A DNA stretch of 64,000 nt from Klebsiella michiganensis (GCA_000963575.1 CP011077.1:4960001-5024000), one strand, 5' to 3'; counted from the stretch's first letter, positions 1-9,914 are shown. Notes: generated by a model from the letters alone, not told the origin. Numbers and translations are program-made.

Positions 1-2589
1 TCTTCTGTTGCCAAAGCAGTTGTGCTTCGCACAGGTGCCCCAGCGCTCGTTGTAGCCCGCCCCGTTATCTTTGAACGAGCCGGCATCCATATTCACCATA
101 TCGGTACGGAACCACATCCGCCCGTCACTGAGCGGAGCATCCACTTGCAGCATCGTGGTGTGCGCTTTCAGATCGGAGTAACCCGGTGTGCCGCTTGAGC
201 CCCAGTATTCGTGGTCGAGCGTTACGTTCACATCCTGCTGGCGATAAAGGTCGGCGGCATCACTGCGCACGCCACGCTTCAGCCAGTCGTCTTTCTCATC
301 GTTGCGGGTCAGGCGAGTGAAGGTGTCGTTATCTTGCGGACGCTGCCGGGTGATGCCCGAGGAGACCATAGCGTCTTTGTAAGTTTCCAGCGCCTGCTGC
401 GGCTGCCCGCTGGCGGCCTGGAAGCGTGCGGCATCACGCATCACCAGCGCGCTTTCCATCGATGGCGGCTGGGTTTTGGCCGCAACCAGAATCGGGGCAT
501 AGGTTTGTGCCGCTTTTTCGTTATCCCCAAGAGCGGCCCAGGCGTTCGCGATGCGGCGCTGAGTGTTGATGGACGGTGTGTCACCGGTCGGGGCTTCTTG
601 CAGTTTAGCAAGCAAACCACGAGCCTGAGGTTTGTCCCCCTCGGCAATCAGCACCTCGGTTAACCCTAACAATGCATCTTCGTTGCCGGGTGAACGCTGC
701 AGGACTTTTTGGTATTGCGATTTCGCCGTGGCGCGATCGCCCCGCTCGGCGGCCCAGTCGGACAGCGTTAAGTCCACACGGTCTGACGGTGTCTGCTGCT
801 GAAGTAGCGCAATGGCGTCTTTTTCTTTACCGCTGTCCCGCAGTCGGTTAGCCGTTTGCATCACTTCGTTAAACTGCAACCGGTCTGCAAGCTCATGAAT
901 ATTATCGGTCCACTGCGCTTTTGGCAGCGTATTGAGGTGGCTTAACGCCGCCGCATCGTGGTCATTGCCTGAGAGATAAAGACCGTAAGCGAAGACCTGC
1001 TCCGGATCTCCCGGCTTACGCTGGGCCAGACCGCGCATCAGGCTGTCCGCCTCGCTGTGTTTTCCGGCGGCATAAAGATCGTTAGACAGACGGTAAGTTA
1101 TCCACACGCTATCCGGGTCAAGCTGAAGGCGCCGGCGCTGGATCTCTGCCGCTTTCGCCCACTGCCCCTGACTTTCCAGCGCGGTAGCCTGCTGCTCCAG
1201 GCGCTCACCGGCCAGGCTACGTTCGATATCATCAATACTCTTGCGCTGGCTGGCCGAAAGACTCTGAATATACGCCGCTGCGCGCTCCGGTGACTGGCGT
1301 CGATACACGTTCGCCAGCCCACGAATAGCGTTACTGTTTCCGCGATCCATACGCAGCGCCTGCTGGTAATAACGCTCCGCGCTGGCATCATCTTTTTTAG
1401 CGACGGCCACATCGCCAAAGCCCAGCACCGCATAGCTGTCGGTGTTATCAATCCTTTGAGCCAGCTGGTATTTCTGCAGTGCGGCATCCGGGTTATTGGC
1501 TTTGAGCTGAGCATCTCCTTGTTCAATCAGCAGCCAGTAACGGTTGGTTTTTAACAAACTGTCCCACTTGCCCCGGTTATCGCTCTGCGGATCCATCTGA
1601 ATTGCTTTCTCGAACTGCTGTACCGCCAGGGCGCGTTTTCCCTGCTGGGAATAAGCCTGCCCCAGCGCCCCCACCACTTCGCTGTCGTTTTGCTTCGTGC
1701 TTAACGCCTCTTTCAGCTGCGGGATCGCCTGATTTCCGCGCCCACCGCCCACATCTTCCAGACCTTTGGCCCGGGCGAGAAAAGCCGGGTCAGCCAACTG
1801 TTTTTGCTGCTGCGCAAGCTTGTCACGCGCAGAGGCAACCGTATCGCCCTCGGTGAAGACATTCAGAAAACGCTGCAGGGCCGCGACGCTTTGCGGCCCT
1901 GTCGGTAAATTGCTGATTTGGCTATACCATAAAGCCGCGGCATCTTCCCGGCTGCCGCTGGATTTCGCCATTTGCTCAAGCACCTGATAAGCCTCGGCGC
2001 TGCGTCCGTTGGCAAACATCAGTCGCGCCAGATTGCCACGCAGTTCGGCATTCCCCGGCGCAGCGGCATCCAGTGCTTTGAGTTTATCGATCGCCTGGTT
2101 CGTGGTTGCCGGGCGCTTCGCCATCAGCATCCAGTATTCAATCGCTAAATCCCCTTCTGGCGGGTTGCCGTCAAACAGCTTTTCATAGGCGGCAATGGCC
2201 TGATCGGTGTGCCCACTGGCCGCTAATAACCGGGCCTGCTGCAGCTGCTGGCGGCCGTCCGCGCCGGTCAACATCAACGTGACCTGCGACTGTTTATACT
2301 CGGCGGAGCCGGGGGCCAGTTTTGCCAGCCGCTCAAGCTGTGCTTTCGCTCCGGCGTTATCACCCTGGCGCAGAAGGTAGCGCATTCGGGCCGCAATCAC
2401 GTCCGGATCGTCCGGTGCCATCAGCTCCAGCCTGGAAAGCGACTGCCGCACGATATCTTCGCGTTTGCTGGCCTCACCCATCCTCACTTGCTCTAGCAAC
2501 TGCTGCTGAGGCGTCAATGCGGCCTGAGCCATTGGCATCAGCGCCATGCCCAAAGAGAGTGTGACTAAACTTAATGAGAACTTGCGCAT
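1..2589 (-). CDS. bcsC: Cellulose synthase outer-membrane export subunit BcsC (partial, 3' end outside window)
   Basis: BcsC forms the periplasmic TPR scaffold and outer-membrane beta-barrel through which the cellulose chain leaves the cell. The visible 863 codons begin with a signal peptide (MRKFSLSLVTLSLG, then alanine-rich to a QAA site). A long series of helical TPR-type repeats rich in alanine, leucine and glutamine follows. Near the window edge comes the start of the barrel region (DHEYWGSSGTPG, then MWFRTDMVN). Family proteins have about 1150 residues, so roughly 300 C-terminal residues are missing. The ATG overlaps the end of bcsZ by 19 bases, which supports this start and translational coupling in a bcsRQABZC operon. 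Confidence 0.95.
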   Translation of the reverse strand, partial: MRKFSLSLVTLSLGMALMPMAQAALTPQQQLLEQVRMGEASKREDIVRQSLSRLELMAPDDPDVIAARMRYLLRQGDNAGAKAQLERLAKLAPGSAEYKQSQVTLMLTGADGRQQLQQARLLAASGHTDQAIAAYEKLFDGNPPEGDLAIEYWMLMAKRPATTNQAIDKLKALDAAAPGNAELRGNLARLMFANGRSAEAYQVLEQMAKSSGSREDAAALWYSQISNLPTGPQSVAALQRFLNVFTEGDTVASARDKLAQQQKQLADPAFLARAKGLEDVGGGRGNQAIPQLKEALSTKQNDSEVVGALGQAYSQQGKRALAVQQFEKAIQMDPQSDNRGKWDSLLKTNRYWLLIEQGDAQLKANNPDAALQKYQLAQRIDNTDSYAVLGFGDVAVAKKDDASAERYYQQALRMDRGNSNAIRGLANVYRRQSPERAAAYIQSLSASQRKSIDDIERSLAGERLEQQATALESQGQWAKAAEIQRRRLQLDPDSVWITYRLSNDLYAAGKHSEADSLMRGLAQRKPGDPEQVFAYGLYLSGNDHDAAALSHLNTLPKAQWTDNIHELADRLQFNEVMQTANRLRDSGKEKDAIALLQQQTPSDRVDLTLSDWAAERGDRATAKSQYQKVLQRSPGNEDALLGLTEVLIAEGDKPQARGLLAKLQEAPTGDTPSINTQRRIANAWAALGDNEKAAQTYAPILVAAKTQPPSMESALVMRDAARFQAASGQPQQALETYKDAMVSSGITRQRPQDNDTFTRLTRNDEKDDWLKRGVRSDAADLYRQQDVNVTLDHEYWGSSGTPGYSDLKAHTTMLQVDAPLSDGRMWFRTDMVNMDAGSFKDNGAGYNERWGTCAKHNCFGNRR

Positions 2590-3680
2590 ACCTGACCCCA
2601 GCTCGGGATTAATTCACCAAGAGAATTGAAGCGAAAACGTTTTTGGTCCCATCCCTGACCAAAGAGCGTTAAAACATAGCTGTAATAGGCGTCAGCCTGG
2701 GGGAAATTGTCTTTCACCCGCTGGCGCTGCACGTCCCGTGCTTCGCTATCCTGTAAAAAAGGCAGCATTGCGGCAGAAAATCCCACCGGCCCAGTGCCCT
2801 GAACGTTGCCGGTTTGCACATCGACTTTTTCCGGCGGCAAACCTTGTTTGATAGTGATGTCCGCCATCGGCTGGAAAGCCTTCAGCAGCGCGGCTTTATG
2901 TGGCGCGTCGTCAGCCATCATGCCAACCCACATGTAGACGCGTATCGAGTCATAGCTGCCGTAGCGAGCATCGTCGGTCTGAAACTGCCAGCCCTTACCT
3001 TCATGCCAGTCGGCCCAGTTTGGCGAAAACCCTTTGGCTGCGGTTTCAAGCAGTAATCTTTGGTTTGCCACCTGCATGGCCGACCAGGGGCCGCGGTAAC
3101 GCACCATCCGCTGCAATACCTGCGGCGGGAGATAGCTTGGATTCAGACGCCAGTCAGGAGAATGATTAAAGCCCACTCGCCCTGGCAACAGCGAAAATCC
3201 CAGCCCGGGGATTTTAATCACTTCCTCTTTCGCCACGCGCTTCAATAGCTGTTCGCCGAGGCGCTTATAGGCAGGCTCATGCCACAGGCGCCCCGCTTCG
3301 AGCAGGCTCCAGACTATCCACATATCGGCATCGGAAGCGGAGTTACTGTCTAAAACAGTCCACTCATCTTTGTCGTTTTTGCCCCACAGCCAGGCGGGGA
3401 GGTGATCTTTGAGCGCCCCCTGAGCAAGGTTGTTTTCAGTCCAGCGTAACAGCTGGTCGAACATCGCCCGATCGTTGGCCGCCAGGGCAAAGAAAAGCCC
3501 ATAGCTCTGCCCTTCCGAGGTGGTTATTTTTCGCTCATCGCTGGGATCGATAACCCGGCCCTGGTCGCTGACATAGCTTGCTTTAAATTGCTCCCAGGCA
3601 GGCCAGCTACAGGCGGCCTGCCCGGAAACGGTTGTCAGCATCAGCCCGACCATCAGCAGTACGGCGCCGATCTTCATCAC
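2571..3680 (-). CDS. bcsZ: Periplasmic endo-1,4-beta-glucanase BcsZ (GH8)
   Basis: BcsZ is a glycoside hydrolase family 8 endoglucanase that trims or releases cellulose during its export. The 369-residue product starts with a signal peptide ending near GQA. It carries the GH8 signature around TSEGQSYG, whose Glu is the expected general acid, and an aspartate-rich segment SASDADMW. Length matches the E. coli enzyme. The gene follows bcsB after 2 bases and overlaps bcsC, so it belongs to the same transcript. No disrupting change was seen. Confidence 0.95.
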   Translation of the reverse strand: MMKIGAVLLMVGLMLTTVSGQAACSWPAWEQFKASYVSDQGRVIDPSDERKITTSEGQSYGLFFALAANDRAMFDQLLRWTENNLAQGALKDHLPAWLWGKNDKDEWTVLDSNSASDADMWIVWSLLEAGRLWHEPAYKRLGEQLLKRVAKEEVIKIPGLGFSLLPGRVGFNHSPDWRLNPSYLPPQVLQRMVRYRGPWSAMQVANQRLLLETAAKGFSPNWADWHEGKGWQFQTDDARYGSYDSIRVYMWVGMMADDAPHKAALLKAFQPMADITIKQGLPPEKVDVQTGNVQGTGPVGFSAAMLPFLQDSEARDVQRQRVKDNFPQADAYYSYVLTLFGQGWDQKRFRFNSLGELIPSWGQVCASSH

Positions 3681-3682
3681 AA

Positions 3683-6076
3683 TTACTCGTCTTCCGGATC
3701 GATACGACGACGGCTAAGGATGCGCAGGATACGCCACAGCACCCAGGCCAGCAGCACAACGCTTATCGCGGCGAAGATAGCCAGCAGAACCGGATGGTTC
3801 GACAGCGCGTACCAGATGCGTTCGAACCACGGCAGATGGCCAACATAGTAAATATCGCCGACACGAAGGCTATCGACACCGGATTCACGAATCACCGCTA
3901 CCGAGCCAGAAATCGCCGCTCGCTTACCGCTGTCGTTGAGCGCGCTATTCAGCAGCTCATAGCCTCGAGGGCTGTCGGCCAGTAAAGCAAGCACGCTACG
4001 CTGGTCGTTATACGGTGACTGGAAGCCCACGATGGCGGCCATCGCGCCTTGGGAGGTGATCGCCGTTTGTGTATCCGCCGCGCGATCTTTTGGATCGGAA
4101 ACACTGTTCAGCAGCGGGGTCTGACGAACCGGGGTTTTCACCCAGCTTTGAGTCGCGTCAACCAGGAGATCGATACGTTTGTCATCCTTCAGAGCCGGCG
4201 GGATGCTGCCGATGATCATGATGTCCGCATCTTTGCCCTGAATGGTGCTGCCATCATCCGTTAAATTAACGCTCAGCGCCGGGAAACCGGTTTGCGAGCC
4301 AATGGTGCCGAGGGCATCCAGCAGCGCGGTCACCTGAGCCGGGTCAGGCTCCTTACTCACCACCACAATGGTTTGTGAAAGATCGGCCATGCGGCTGAAC
4401 GGGAAGCCCGCATTCGCAAAGGTGCGCAAGTCCGGCATGGCAATAAAGTGGTGATAGTTTGAGAAGTCGATGGTTGACTCATCTTCCACCACAACGTGGT
4501 TTTGAACCGGCTGGAACGTAACACAGTTCTCAAGAGAACCCCCCGGCATCGGGTTCATATACGAGAAGTCAAAGCGCAGCTGGTTGGCAGCCCCCAGGCG
4601 CAGCGCGGGGATCGACACATCAGTTTTGCCGTCCAGCAGGCCCTGCAGCACCGGCAGGCGCAGCAGCAGCTTATTATTCTCTTCGCTTGGCGTCAGGTTA
4701 AACGACTGCAGGAACTGGTTGTTCAGGCTGATGTCCATGCGCGAGCTGTCTTTCATCGCCGGTGCGGTATAGCGATACTTCAGGTTCAGATCGATGCCGT
4801 TACTGCGCAGCAGATAAAGATCCGGCGGCAGGTTCATCGTCACGCTAATGGCGCTCGGCTCCTGGCCGCTGGACTGCAGCTGCTCCTGGTAAGTTTTCAT
4901 CTCACCAAGCGTTACCGGCCGGTCGGTTCTCACCCAATTTGGCGCATCGTAAGGTTCGCGGGGCAGCAAGGGCTTCACGTCATCCACGGTAACGCTGCTG
5001 CCGCGGAACAGGATGTTGCCCTGGGCAATCCCTTTTGCGGCCTGCACCAGGTCTTTATCATCACGTCCCATCACAACCAGCAATTTGACGTACGGATTAT
5101 CCGGGTGGCTCATCATCTCAACGGTAGGTGCCTGCACGGCCGGGTGATTGCGCAGGAAGTCCGGGCGCTTATCGTTGGTGGCAAACACGATCCCGTTGCT
5201 GGTCGGCAGTTGGTTGAAAAGTACCGGGAAGTTCTGCCCACGCCATGCTGTACGGGAACCAAACCAGGAGGCCACAATCCCTGCGGCACGCTGCTGTTCA
5301 ATGTCCGGGCTGGCGGCAAAAACGATAGGCAGCGTCAGCGGGCGATCGTCACGCGAGTCGAAGAAAGGCACCGGGAAATGCGACAGATCGTTTTGCACCG
5401 GCAGGCGTTGATAGGTCAGCGCCAGCGAGCTGCTCCGCCCGACATCCATCCACAGCGTGGTGCTGGCCGGGTTTTCACAGATATCACGGTAGTGGCCGAC
5501 AAACTCCAGGCGCACGCGGTTAAAGTCGGTGATATACAGAGGATCAACCGGTACCTGCGCGAAGGTTTTTTTACCCAGCTGCTCTTTGGTCACCGGCAGA
5601 ACGCCCATCAGCTCGTCGTTGAGATAGACTTTGAGCTGGGATTGTACCGGCAGCAGAGAAGGCGAAGGGGTATATTCAAGGTTCAGCAGCGCTTTCGAGA
5701 CGATTTCATCCCGGCGCATCCCAAATTCCACCCCGCCATTCGGGTTCACGCCGGTCAACACCATGCTCCCCGGCGGGGGCGCAATTTGCGCAAAATTCAG
5801 CTTAACATCGCGAGAAGGTACATTTTCGGCGACGATGGGAGCATTTGCACCCTGCACGCCCGGTAAAACTTGCCCAACCGTAGGCGCATTATCCGCAGGC
5901 GTGGCAGGCACCAGCGCCTCCGCTGCACCCGGCGCAGGCGTAATCACCGCCTGATTTGCCGTAGCCACGGCAGGAACCGTCGGAGCCGGCGTTGTGTCAG
6001 CCGCATTTGCCACCGTAACAGGCAGGGCGCTGATGCCAACCGCCGCTGCATAAAACCAGGATATTTTTCTTTTCAT
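3683..6076 (-). CDS. bcsB: Cellulose synthase periplasmic subunit BcsB
   Basis: BcsB pairs with BcsA. Its large periplasmic carbohydrate-binding and flavodoxin-like domains guide the glucan, and its C-terminal membrane anchor completes the synthase. The 797-residue product has a signal peptide (MKRKISWFYAAAVGISAL), a Pro/Ala-rich linker, and the conserved block DVKLNFAQIAPPPGSMVL. The C-terminal transmembrane helix (about residues 760-785) is followed by a basic tail RRRIDPEDE. Unlike E. coli, where bcsA and bcsB are nearly contiguous, 139 bases containing a hairpin separate it from bcsA. The ribosome-binding site is weak, so the exact start is slightly uncertain. Confidence 0.95.
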   Translation of the reverse strand: MKRKISWFYAAAVGISALPVTVANAADTTPAPTVPAVATANQAVITPAPGAAEALVPATPADNAPTVGQVLPGVQGANAPIVAENVPSRDVKLNFAQIAPPPGSMVLTGVNPNGGVEFGMRRDEIVSKALLNLEYTPSPSLLPVQSQLKVYLNDELMGVLPVTKEQLGKKTFAQVPVDPLYITDFNRVRLEFVGHYRDICENPASTTLWMDVGRSSSLALTYQRLPVQNDLSHFPVPFFDSRDDRPLTLPIVFAASPDIEQQRAAGIVASWFGSRTAWRGQNFPVLFNQLPTSNGIVFATNDKRPDFLRNHPAVQAPTVEMMSHPDNPYVKLLVVMGRDDKDLVQAAKGIAQGNILFRGSSVTVDDVKPLLPREPYDAPNWVRTDRPVTLGEMKTYQEQLQSSGQEPSAISVTMNLPPDLYLLRSNGIDLNLKYRYTAPAMKDSSRMDISLNNQFLQSFNLTPSEENNKLLLRLPVLQGLLDGKTDVSIPALRLGAANQLRFDFSYMNPMPGGSLENCVTFQPVQNHVVVEDESTIDFSNYHHFIAMPDLRTFANAGFPFSRMADLSQTIVVVSKEPDPAQVTALLDALGTIGSQTGFPALSVNLTDDGSTIQGKDADIMIIGSIPPALKDDKRIDLLVDATQSWVKTPVRQTPLLNSVSDPKDRAADTQTAITSQGAMAAIVGFQSPYNDQRSVLALLADSPRGYELLNSALNDSGKRAAISGSVAVIRESGVDSLRVGDIYYVGHLPWFERIWYALSNHPVLLAIFAAISVVLLAWVLWRILRILSRRRIDPEDE

Positions 6077-6169
6077 CGCGTTTTCATCAAATTAATCAGG
6101 CTGTTGATAAACCTCAGGCGAAAGAAGAAACACCAGAGAACATCAATTCGTGATTTCAGTTGCCGACTA

Positions 6170-6201
6170 CAAAGAGGGAAAAACCACGCTTCTTCCCTTT
6201 G
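6170..6201. repeat. Inverted-repeat hairpin between bcsA and bcsB, one of two copies in the window
   Basis: The element contains acaaagagggaaaaaccacg (6169-6188) and folds through an imperfect arm, ttcttccctttg. The same 20 bases recur at 58683-58702 downstream of glyS. Both copies lie just past a stop codon in the same orientation relative to the upstream gene. It may act as a processing or attenuation point that sets BcsA against BcsB levels; this is inference. Confidence 0.5.
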
Positions 6202-6215
6202 CATAAGCAATCTCG

Positions 6216-8777
6216 TTAAGCCAATGCAGACAAGGTCCGCCGTTTTGCTGGTTCGGTCGTCGGGCTGTGCGGAATAAACGACACAATCCAGTCCACCAGC
6301 ACGGTGATCGCGTGGAAAACAAACTTCAATGACGGTGGAGCGAACTCCGCAAGGTGCCGGTAGCCCCGGAACCCAAGCTTGAGAATATCCACCAGACTTT
6401 CCAGCGGCTTATCCTCAGGGAAACTGTCTTGCCACAGCGCCCAGGTGTCGGCGCGGGCAAAAGTACATTGAATAAAATCAATGTGTTGCTTCGTGGTCAT
6501 TTGCGCCAACTGCAGGCCGACTTCATCGCCAAAGACCCTCACGACCTGCGCCGGGAAGTAGAACTCTTGCGCCCCGCGCTTCAGCAGCAGGTTCACTTTC
6601 TGGCCTTCCAGCACCTGAGTTGGACCATGGATCTTGATCCCTACCCCGCCATCTGAATAGTCGTGCACGGTACAAGGGAACAGGTGACCATCTTCACGGG
6701 CCAACGCAGCCGGCATTGCGATTTCAACGCGATGCGCTCGCCGGACCTGCTTACTCTCAACGGAAACGGCCACTGCGCCACCGAGGATAATAAGGTTGTA
6801 GAACACCCACAGCAGGCTCACCAGAACCGTTAGCGCCTCGTTTTCCGGACCGTAGAAGAAACGCCATGCCCCAAAAGCAACACCCAACAGGTTAATCAGG
6901 ACCAGCACCAGGTACGGGCGCGTTATCACCCAATCTACATATTCGTTTTCAACCAGGCCGCCTTTCGCGGTCACGTTGAATTTCCCTTTGTGCGGATTAA
7001 ACAATGCCACCAGCGTCGGCTGGGCGATGTACCAGGCCAACACCGTTTCGTAAATTTCGCTCCAGAACGAATGGCGATACTTGCCCTGAATTTTGGAGTT
7101 GGTCAGGCTGGCGTGGATCATATGCGGCAAAACAAACAGCGCAATCATGATGGCCGGGGCGTAAATGATATAGGCGTGGAACAGCAGGAACGCCAGCGGG
7201 GCCGTCAGGAAGATAAGCCGCGGTATCCCCGACAGGAAGTGGAACATAGCGTTGGCATAGCAGAGGCGCTGGGCAAACTTCAGCCCTTTACCGAAGAACG
7301 GGTTATCGAGACGGAAGATCTGCGTCATCCCTCGCGCCCAGCGAATACGCTGCCCGATGTGCGCCGAAAGGCTTTCCGTGGCAAGCCCAGCAGCCTGCGG
7401 AATACGCAGGTAGGCTGACGTATAACCCCGCCGATGAAGGCGCAGCGAGGTGTGGGCATCTTCGGTCACGGTTTCAACGGCAATACCGCCAATTTCATCC
7501 AGCGGGCCTCGGCGAATCACCGCACAAGAGCCGCAGAAGAATGTGGCATCCCACATATCATTCCCGTCCTGCACCAGCCCGTAAAACAGCGTACCTTCGT
7601 TAGGCGTTTTACGGAAACGTCCAAGGTTGCGCTCGAACGGGTCAGGCGAGAAGAAATGGTGCGGGGTCTGCATCATCGCCAGCGACTTCTCTTTGAAGAA
7701 CCAGCCCATAGTCAGCTGCAGGAAGGAGCGTGTAGGCACATGGTCGCAGTCGAAGATTGCAACGAAATCACCCTTCGCATACTTCAGCGCATTGTTGATG
7801 TTCCCTGCTTTTGCATGTTCGTGCGTCGGGCGGGCGATATAATTCACCCCGACCATATCGGCAAACTGCTTAAACTCGTCGCGCCCGCCGTCATCCAGAA
7901 TCCAGATATTCAGCTTGTCCTTCGGCCAGTCAATGCCCAATGAGGCATAAATTGTCCCCTTCACGACGTGCAGTTCTTCGTTGTAGGTTGGTACAAAAAT
8001 ATCTACCACCGGCCAGGTATTCATGTCTTTTGGCATCGGCACAGGCTGGCGGTTAAGCGGCCAAACCACCTGGAAATACCCCATCACCAGCACCAGCCAG
8101 GCGTACGTCTCGGCAAACAGCAGCCCCAGACCGAAGGCAAGACTGAGCGGATCGTTCCAGTTCAGGGTTGAGGTATAGCGCCACCAGATGTAGCGACAAG
8201 ACACGGTCAGCGACAGCACAATCAGCATCAGCGCGGCAAAACGCCCAGGCAACCGACGAACCAACAGCGCCACGCCCCACAGCAGCATCAGGAAGATGAA
8301 CTGCGATAATGGGTTAAACGGCTGAGTGATGCAAAGCAAAGCCAGAATGGCCGAAAAGGCAACGATCACGCCCAGAAGGATCCGCCGGGCGGTATGGCTG
8401 ATATGACTCAGTTCTTTCTTCTGGTCGAGATGCTGGGTCCGATGACTGAAGTTTTCCGGCAGCTTTTCAAGCCAGCCATGCCAGCTCTCGCGCCAGGCCT
8501 GAATCCGGCCGAAGGAGCGTATACGCGGCCGTCCGGCTTGCCCGCTTGCGCGAAGCAGCAGCCACAGGCTTTGAATACCGTAACGGACGACATCCAGCGG
8601 GCGCGGTCTGTCCGGATTAATATGCGGATAAAACCGAGAGTGACCGTCACGTATACGCTGCCAGCGCGGACCTTCAAGCGGCAAAAAAATCCAGGCCAGA
8701 ATCAAGACGATGCAGCCCAGCATCGCGCTAAACAGAGGGGCACCGTTGCGGCGGAAAGTATGAAAACGCTCTCCCAA
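6216..8777 (-). CDS. bcsA: Cellulose synthase catalytic subunit BcsA (5' end apparently frameshifted)
   Basis: BcsA is the processive inner-membrane glycosyltransferase (GT2) that polymerises UDP-glucose to cellulose. Visible motifs are the substrate aspartates in DDGG and DCDH, the TED catalytic base region, QRIRW, and a C-terminal PilZ c-di-GMP domain with RRAHR and DYSDGGVG. The open frame can start only at a TTG at 8777 with no ribosome site. The natural start is probably the ATG at 8812, which overlaps the bcsQ stop as ATGA. It encodes MSSLASLLP in another frame, so one base seems to be missing between about 8783 and 8790. The first 15 or so residues of the family would then be lost unless this is a sequencing error. 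Confidence 0.92.
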   Translation of the reverse strand: MGERFHTFRRNGAPLFSAMLGCIVLILAWIFLPLEGPRWQRIRDGHSRFYPHINPDRPRPLDVVRYGIQSLWLLLRASGQAGRPRIRSFGRIQAWRESWHGWLEKLPENFSHRTQHLDQKKELSHISHTARRILLGVIVAFSAILALLCITQPFNPLSQFIFLMLLWGVALLVRRLPGRFAALMLIVLSLTVSCRYIWWRYTSTLNWNDPLSLAFGLGLLFAETYAWLVLVMGYFQVVWPLNRQPVPMPKDMNTWPVVDIFVPTYNEELHVVKGTIYASLGIDWPKDKLNIWILDDGGRDEFKQFADMVGVNYIARPTHEHAKAGNINNALKYAKGDFVAIFDCDHVPTRSFLQLTMGWFFKEKSLAMMQTPHHFFSPDPFERNLGRFRKTPNEGTLFYGLVQDGNDMWDATFFCGSCAVIRRGPLDEIGGIAVETVTEDAHTSLRLHRRGYTSAYLRIPQAAGLATESLSAHIGQRIRWARGMTQIFRLDNPFFGKGLKFAQRLCYANAMFHFLSGIPRLIFLTAPLAFLLFHAYIIYAPAIMIALFVLPHMIHASLTNSKIQGKYRHSFWSEIYETVLAWYIAQPTLVALFNPHKGKFNVTAKGGLVENEYVDWVITRPYLVLVLINLLGVAFGAWRFFYGPENEALTVLVSLLWVFYNLIILGGAVAVSVESKQVRRAHRVEIAMPAALAREDGHLFPCTVHDYSDGGVGIKIHGPTQVLEGQKVNLLLKRGAQEFYFPAQVVRVFGDEVGLQLAQMTTKQHIDFIQCTFARADTWALWQDSFPEDKPLESLVDILKLGFRGYRHLAEFAPPSLKFVFHAITVLVDWIVSFIPHSPTTEPAKRRTLSALA

Positions 8778-8808
8778 CCGCTGACTGGCAGCAGGGAGGC
8801 CAGACTAC

Positions 8809-9543
8809 TCATGCCTTTTTCCCTGAAAGGTTCAACAGGCTCCAGTTGGCGAGGGTCATGATTTCCTCAGCAATCAGCGAATCCGGACGGTACTCGCCCA
8901 GTGGCTGTTTAACCGCAGCACTTTCGGCCATCGCCTCATCGCGGTGGAGGACAATCGGGATCATTGTGCGCTGGCTCTGAAGCCAGACCTGGTAGATATC
9001 ATCCTGCAGCTGGCTGGCCACCAGCAGGTAGTTCACCAGGATATGAGCCCCTTTAGGTAGGGCCTGCTGGTGCAAACGGATATGGCAGTTGGTGTCTGGT
9101 TTAACCACCGTCACCACACTGTCGGTTTGCGCCAGAATCTGGCGGGTCAGGGCGCTAAAGCCGTGGGGCAGATCCAGCAAAATCCACTGGTACTGCTGGC
9201 TCGCTTTTAAGTCGGCAAGAAAATGACTGAATTGCCCAAGGGCTTTTTCCACCGTATCGAATGTTTCACGCTCGGCCGGACTAAGCTGGCCAAACGGCAA
9301 TACGTCAAGATGGCTGGTATAGCGCCACGCACTTTTGCGCCAGTCTTCGTTATCCAGCATGGCTCGCGCCCAGCCCTTAGGCTCTGCGAAATCAATATTG
9401 TAAAACAGGCGCAGCAGATTATCTGGCGAGATATCTATCACCAGTACCGATTCCCCAAGTTGCTGCAACGACCAACCAAGCGCCGCGGTGATAGATGTCG
9501 TCCCTACGCCACCACGCAGCCCCTGCAACCCAATGACAGCCAT
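8809..9543 (-). CDS. bcsQ: Cellulose biosynthesis ParA/MinD-like ATPase BcsQ
   Basis: BcsQ is a SIMIBI-class ATPase of the ParA/MinD type needed for assembly and polar placement of the cellulose secretion complex, acting with BcsR and BcsE. The 244-residue product has the variant P-loop GLRGGVGTTS, the family switch aspartate in VIDISPDNLLRL, and the ILLDLPHG strand. It is uninterrupted; E. coli K-12 laboratory strains carry a known early stop here, which this copy lacks. The stop overlaps a candidate bcsA ATG by four bases. It starts 12 bases after bcsR. Confidence 0.93.
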   Translation of the reverse strand: MAVIGLQGLRGGVGTTSITAALGWSLQQLGESVLVIDISPDNLLRLFYNIDFAEPKGWARAMLDNEDWRKSAWRYTSHLDVLPFGQLSPAERETFDTVEKALGQFSHFLADLKASQQYQWILLDLPHGFSALTRQILAQTDSVVTVVKPDTNCHIRLHQQALPKGAHILVNYLLVASQLQDDIYQVWLQSQRTMIPIVLHRDEAMAESAAVKQPLGEYRPDSLIAEEIMTLANWSLLNLSGKKA

Positions 9544-9555
9544 CAGGCCTACTCC

Positions 9556-9741
9556 CTATTGTTGCGTTAATTCAGCCAGCAGCGGCCAACGTTTAATTGC
9601 CGCCGCCAGTTGTTCTCGCTGCGATATATCGGTGTAATCTATTTCCGGCAGTGAAAATGCTTTACTTAACGCCAGAAAATCATTTTGGAAGGCATAAACG
9701 AGCTTGTTTTCCTGAGCATTGCCAGTCTCTTCATCTTGCAT
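9556..9741 (-). CDS. bcsR: Cellulose biosynthesis regulator BcsR
   Basis: BcsR is a small cytoplasmic protein that opens the bcsRQABZC operon and forms a complex with BcsQ and BcsE. The 61-residue product has the family core FQNDFLALSKAFSLPEIDY and ends in AAIKRWPLLAELTQQ. The start at 9741 gives the same spacing to FQND as the E. coli protein, with a GAGGG about 12 bases upstream. An alternative ATG at 9753 sits directly on that GAGGG and is less likely. Confidence 0.85.
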   Translation of the reverse strand: MQDEETGNAQENKLVYAFQNDFLALSKAFSLPEIDYTDISQREQLAAAIKRWPLLAELTQQ

Positions 9742-9817
9742 TTTGGTTGTCATCCCTCGGTCAGGTTTCGTCACCAGTGATAACGGCAAATGTCCGGAAA
9801 ACGAAAAATGTTTTACA

Positions 9818-9846
9818 ATGCTAAAACTGATGCTGTTTATTTTCAA
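9818..9846 (-). promoter_or_regulatory. Candidate sigma-70 promoter for the bcsR operon
   Basis: On the minus strand TTGAAA is separated by 17 bases from TAGCAT, giving a leader of roughly 70 bases before bcsR. It lies in the 170-base divergent region shared with bcsE. The assignment rests on consensus match only. Confidence 0.35.
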
Positions 9847-9914
9847 TGGTAGGTTTCTTTCTGAGCTTACGCTAGTAAACTGACATACATACTAATTTAT
9901 CTTCAGGGGACGCC

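Noticed and set aside
4496..5866. A 456-codon open frame opposite bcsB
   Set aside because: Antisense shadow of a conserved gene, rich in His, Arg and Gln as mirror frames usually are.
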